From the NCBI RefSeq assembly GCF_032854445.1, contig NC_088295.1:20015385-20075384 (forward strand): DNA of 60,000 nucleotides. Direction: 5' to 3'. Under the pieces are notes generated by a model. It did no database searches. It was not told the origin of the DNA and was given only the letters and a program-made list of their open reading frames with translations. This document shows, piece after piece, positions 55,906-60,000 of the stretch. Made by a program: the position numbers and the translations under genes. The stretch is from Liolophura sinensis. Its lineage: Eukaryota > Mollusca > Polyplacophora > Chitonida > Chitonidae. The number at the start of each line of letters is the position of its first letter. Within the stretch, counting starts at the first letter, position 1.

Positions 55906-56129
55906 TGTGCAGAAAGTATGTTATTTTGATATTTTTATTGTACAAAACATTTCACTTCATCTGTGTTCTTGCTGCTCTCAATGAATTTTCAGCCTGGAAG
56001 CAGAATAAATTCTATCCACATCATTTCGTGCAGACAGGTTCTAGGCCTCACCTCATCTCCATGCTCTGGACTGGATTTTCAAAATCATCATCACTTGGAT
56101 AGATTGTGAAAAATGAAAATAAACAGTAT

Positions 56130-57180
56130 AAATATGTACATGTATAATGTTAGTCTTGAAGAATCAGAATGCTTTTATTTAGAGTATGGTGTGTGTACAT
56201 GTACTTGCACACGTAGATATCAAACATTGGGCAATAATTTGGTGCTTTTTGTACTGTTTTCATAATACATGTATACAGTGGTATACACATGTTGGTTTCA
56301 ATTTTTGTCTCAGGGCTGTTCACTACTATTTTTGATATTTTTGTGATACGTGTACAAATTCACGTTCATGTATATAAATGCATTTGGTGCTGTACAGAGA
56401 TGGAGAAGCAGGATAGTTGTCATTTTATGCATTGTTTCACTTTCTGAACAAAATTCAGACAAAAACATAGTAAAATATAGCATTAGTCCATAACCCAATG
56501 CACCCAACCCCTCCTCTCTGATTGAGTCTCATTAATTAGTCTGTAGATTACAGTTATTTTGAATGTGAAAACGACGGTGTCAGTAAACACCAAGATATTT
56601 CAAATGTATGGGACAGAATAGCATGTTATGTTAACCAGCATTTATTTTTCAGATTTTTTCTTCAATGAATTGACTCCAGTCAGATTTTTGCCTCATTTTG
56701 AATTGTAAATTGGGCTTTATAGACCATACTGCCAGTGGCTGTGACACTTTTTTTATATTTATCTGTAAATGAATTTTTTTGATTAGATTATTTATTATGT
56801 AATCTTTGACTTGTTGGTGAAAAGAGCTATTCCATTATTAAGAGGTGGTTTTAGAGAGGGAAAAGTACCTGAACAGTTCATAAACACACAACAGAGTTTG
56901 AACATTTGATTGCATTTAACGCTCTTTAAAAAATCTGAAAAAAAGACAAAATCAAATGAAAATCTTTTTACGCATAGTTTTTGGTTGTCTGGTAAGCTTT
57001 ACTTCATTTTTAGCTTTTGCTCTCTTTAAATGTGTGTTTAATTTTGGCCGATAAAGTAATTAGTTTACAGGTTTAGTGCATTATTAATTTTTTGTTTGTT
57101 CTGCATTCCCTTATTGTCATTCCTACAAGAAGAAATATAATTTGTGGGTAACTTTGTATGTTTGTGATATGTATATAAGC
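56130..57180. other. Non-coding stretch
   Basis: No gene recognised. 56890-57020 resembles 34890-35000 (TTTTACGCATAGTTTTTGGT against TTTTACACATAGTTTTCAGT), a dispersed repeat of unknown family. Confidence 0.4.
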
Positions 57181-57184
57181 TGAG

Positions 57185-57830
57185 TTGTCTCGGATAGATG
57201 AGACTGGCTTGTTAGAGTCAGACAGTGTTCTGAGATGAAGCTAGCTAGGTTGTTACATGCAGTGTTCTTGAATGAGGCTATGTTGTCTCAGCCAAAGATT
57301 GGCCTTTGTTGAAACTGGCTTTTTAGATCAGGCAATGAGATTGCTGGGTTGTTACATGCAATGTTGTGTAATATGGCTGTGTTGTTATAAAATAAACACA
57401 GACAGGGGGTCCTTTGTTGATAGTGGGTTTTTCAGGAAGCTTATGTTCTCAGATGAGAATGGGTTGTTATAGGCAATGTTCTCTTTACAGGCAGGGAATG
57501 GACCCTGCTGCAACTGGGTTATAGGTAGGCAATATTCTTTGATGGAACTTTGTTACATTGATGGTTACAGTCAGGTATTAATCAAGAATCTCTCTTGTTG
57601 AAACTTGGTTATAGACAGGTACATGTAGGCAAGGGACTCTAATGAGGCTGTGTTGTTATGCGCAGTGTCCTTCCCTGCGACTGTGGTCTAACAGACAGGA
57701 AGTTCCTTGTTGAGACTGTATGGTTTTAGATAGGGTCAATGCTCTTTGATGAGACTTTGTTGTTACAAACTGGTATATCTGCTGTTTTGAAATTCTGTAG
57801 ATTATTACAGTCAGGTAATACATACAGTTC
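57185..57830. repeat. Very diverged tandem repeat
   Basis: Phrases such as TGTTACATGCAGTGTTCTT, GGTTGTTATAGGCAATGTTC and TTGTTATGCGCAGTGTCCTT recur about every 50-60 bp with intervening TGAGACTG-like text. Boundaries are approximate. Confidence 0.6.
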
Positions 57831-58175
57831 GGCACTGGATAGACATAGCTATTGACACACTGTCGGACTAGGTTAAGTTAGAACAGGGAGTCATTATTTC
57901 CAGTTTGTTTCTAGATAATTCCTGGAATTGAATCTTCCTTGTTTGATATGTGTGTGTTTTCTTTTATTTAGGACAGTGGTCTCATCAGATGAATGTGTTA
58001 CAAATGCCATAGGAAAGGTTTCTTTGCAAAACATTTTTGCTTTATGCATAAATGAAATTTTTTTGTTGTTGTTGATGCTAAATAGCAATAACAGATGAAG
58101 GCATTTTATTGCAATGGCTTAATAAACTACAATAACAACATCTATTGTAGTTAAATGGTTAATATGTTTGTCTCC

Positions 58176-58433
58176 GGGGCCTCCGTGGCTCAGTTGGTTA
58201 GCGCACACGTGCAGCGTAATGACCCAGGAGTCTCTCACCAATGCGGTCGCTGTGAGTTCAAGTCCAGCTCATGCTGGCTTTCTCTCCGGCCATATGTGGG
58301 AAGGTCTGTCAGCTACCTGCGGATGGTCGTGGGTTTCCCCCGGGTTCTGCCCGGTTTCCACTCACCATAATGCTGGCTGCCGTCGTATAAGTGAAATATT
58401 CTTGAGTACGGCGTAAAACACCAATCAAAAAAA

Positions 58434-58462
<29 letters not shown>
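58176..58462 (+). mobile_element. SINE A, full length, nested in SINE B
   Basis: Head GGGGCCTCCGTGGCTCAGTT to a long poly-A plus (TA)n tail. The 9-bp duplication TTTGTCTCC (58167-58175 and 58463-58471) flanks it. The sequence on both sides belongs to one SINE B copy. Confidence 0.93.
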
Positions 58463-58465
<3 letters not shown>

Positions 58466-58797
58466 GTCTCCAGACTTCGGGATCAAACCTGAGTTAGGTC
58501 ATACCAAAGACTTTAAAAATGGTACTTGCTGCTGACTCGCTAATGGCGCTCAGCATTGAGAAGCAAGAGTAAAGAAACAGGACAATTTGGCCTGGTGTCA
58601 GTTTAGTGTGACTGGGTGGGGTGTCATGCCTGGTGTCTTTAGCATGATACTTCAGTGGGGGGAGCACTTTGGTGGCATGGACTCGCCCTACTACAAGAAA
58701 ACACAATACATGTGTACATGACTCATAACTCCTCGTCGTTATATAACTGAAATATTGTTAAGCATGACGTTAAACCCGGAGTATGCATACACTAAAC
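58463..58797 (+). mobile_element. SINE B, interrupted copy
   Basis: CAGACTTCGGGATCAAACC, ACTTTAAAAATGGTACTTGC, ACCCTACTACAAGAAAACAC-like text, and the tail TGAAATATTGTTAAGCATGA plus CGTTAAACCC. Its head probably lies at 58140-58175, split off by SINE A. Confidence 0.78.
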
Positions 58798-58799
58798 AA

Positions 58800-59480
58800 T
58801 AATATAAACGCCCAAACCTGACCACGCCCACTCAGGATCTTCACATGCGGCTCCAGCACCTCCAAGACTGGATTTGACCAGCGCCACGAACTGGTTATGA
58901 AACTGTTGGGCTGCACAACTGGCGATTTCAGCTCGGACAGCAGACGTCCGACCCGCCATCCACACCGGGGCCTCGACCTCACGGTAGCCTGCGTCAGATC
59001 TGACGAGCCCAATGCCAATGTTCATGTGCGCTGGGCACGGTTGAGTCTTCAGCTATATCGCCCTAATGGCAGGCTCCATGTGTGGCGCTGTGTTTGGGAG
59101 CGTCATGCTGAGTATGGCACACGATGTTGCTTGTGTCATCATGTGGTCAGGCATACGCCATGGACACCGCACTCATCTCCATTTTATCAATGGCAACTTG
59201 ATGAAATTCTGAGGCCCATTGTCGTGCCATTTTTGCGCCTCTATCATATGATATTCCAGCATGACAATGCTCGCCCTCACATCGCCAGGATCCGTAGGGA
59301 GTTCCTGAGTAACAAGGACATTTTTGTCCTCAAATGGCCACCATATTCCCCCTACGTCGCGCATCGAACACCTGTGCGACTTCCTTGATCAGTGTGTGCA
59401 ATGTCTTACAGTTCAAGAGAACGTCCGGCAGCCGCGTGTGTGGCACTCACAGCAACTGCATAGATAAGAGGCTCTTGAGT
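58800..59480 (+). pseudogene. Tc1-type transposase fossil
   Basis: RLSLQLYRPNGRLHVWR, then DEILRPIVVPF, IFQHDNARPHIARI and LKWPPYSPY match the Tc1 DDE domain (QHDNARPH, WPPYSPD). Downstream, in another frame, RIEHLCDFLD replaces IEHLWD. A segment around GGSVMVWGG is missing. Frameshifts make it inactive. Confidence 0.85.
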
Positions 59481-59519
59481 CATAGTAATGCGCTAGCATC
59501 CAAACTCTCCGCCAAGTAG

Positions 59520-60000
59520 GCCCAGGGCCTTTGTGCATAGTTTTAATGTTACTGTATGTTAAATGTGATGACAACAGTTTTAGTAATTCTACACCAGTGA
59601 CGATTGCAGTTAACATCAGTTTTTTCCCCCCTTATTCTGCTTAAGCCATGGGGATAGGGGAGTATAACTTTCTAACATTTATGCATTTGGGAACTACATG
59701 TATTAGAATAAAACTCTAACTGAGGCAAAAAGAGGCCGTATTTCACCGGTTACGTGTGACCATTTGTCATCACACTGTCGTCGCTGCTGTGGTTTTTCTC
59801 TCTATATGCTGTACGTCTTAATTATATTATGAGTGAAACTGCTTCAGATAAAGAATTCTTATTTTGTATGCCGGTAATGTCGAGCTGTAATTATCTTGTA
59901 TGGCGGTAATGTCGAGCTGTAATTATGTATCCTAACAAAAAATACGTCGTACAGTTGCGAAGTGGTGGGCACTTGACGTCAGAGCGCAATCACCTCCACC
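59520..60000. other. Window end, no gene recognised
   Basis: Holds a 31-bp tandem pair with GGTAATGTCGAGCTGTAATT near 59873-59925. Otherwise unremarkable. Confidence 0.5.

Noticed and set aside
55096-55929. 277-codon open frame (and overlapping 177- and 269-codon frames)
   Set aside because: Created by a 20-bp satellite without stop codons; several frames are open at once and no domain is present.
58176-58260. tRNA gene
   Set aside because: A-box and B-box-like text is the SINE head; it lacks a full cloverleaf and is followed by the SINE body.

Overview
The window looks like nuclear DNA of a lophotrochozoan animal, most likely a mollusc. This is inferred from AT-rich intron-split genes, many copies of a tRNA-headed SINE whose tail reads TTGAGTACGGCGTAAAACAC followed by (AAAT)n, and frequent TACATGTA-type words. 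There are no operons, prokaryotic signals, RNA gene clusters or CRISPR arrays.

Two protein-coding genes can be assembled exon by exon, with splice sites and intron phases that agree. (1) ZNF207/BuGZ lies on the minus strand (stop at 1417, start at 8899, nine coding exons). It is a two-C2H2 microtubule and Bub3-binding mitotic factor with a proline/methionine-rich body, a GLEBS motif and a C-terminal GGRY. Its first intron has U12-type (minor spliceosome) signals and appears to be AT-AA. A +1 frame conflict lies in coding exon 4, next to a 28-nt microexon. An ETS/CRE-bearing promoter sits at about 8970-9015. (2) A CARD-coiled-coil-SH3-guanylate-kinase-like scaffold of the CARMA family (CARD9/10/11/14) lies on the plus strand, with 24 coding exons from 20642 to 52193 and an 859-residue model. 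It is the candidate invertebrate scaffold of the CARMA-BCL10-MALT1 pathway. CARD, coiled coil, SH3 and a degenerate GUK fold are present, but no PDZ exon could be found.

Region by region: 1-1416 is the 3' UTR and downstream flank of ZNF207, with three copies of a stem-loop repeat. 1417-8899 is ZNF207, whose introns host SINEs, a TTAA-flanked MITE and a large foldback element. 9020-20566 is non-coding, with two minisatellites (11.5-12.5 kb and 16.9-18.6 kb) and SINEs. 20567-52193 is the CARMA gene, whose introns hold a 1-kb TIR transposon, Tc1/mariner and LINE fossils, and tandem repeats that run into three acceptor sites. 52194-60000 is the 3' flank, with a 350-bp tandem duplication, a 20-bp-based satellite (55.1-55.9 kb), a nested SINE pair and a second Tc1 fossil.

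The two genes do not form one pathway as far as the sequence shows; they are unrelated divergent neighbours separated by about 11.7 kb.
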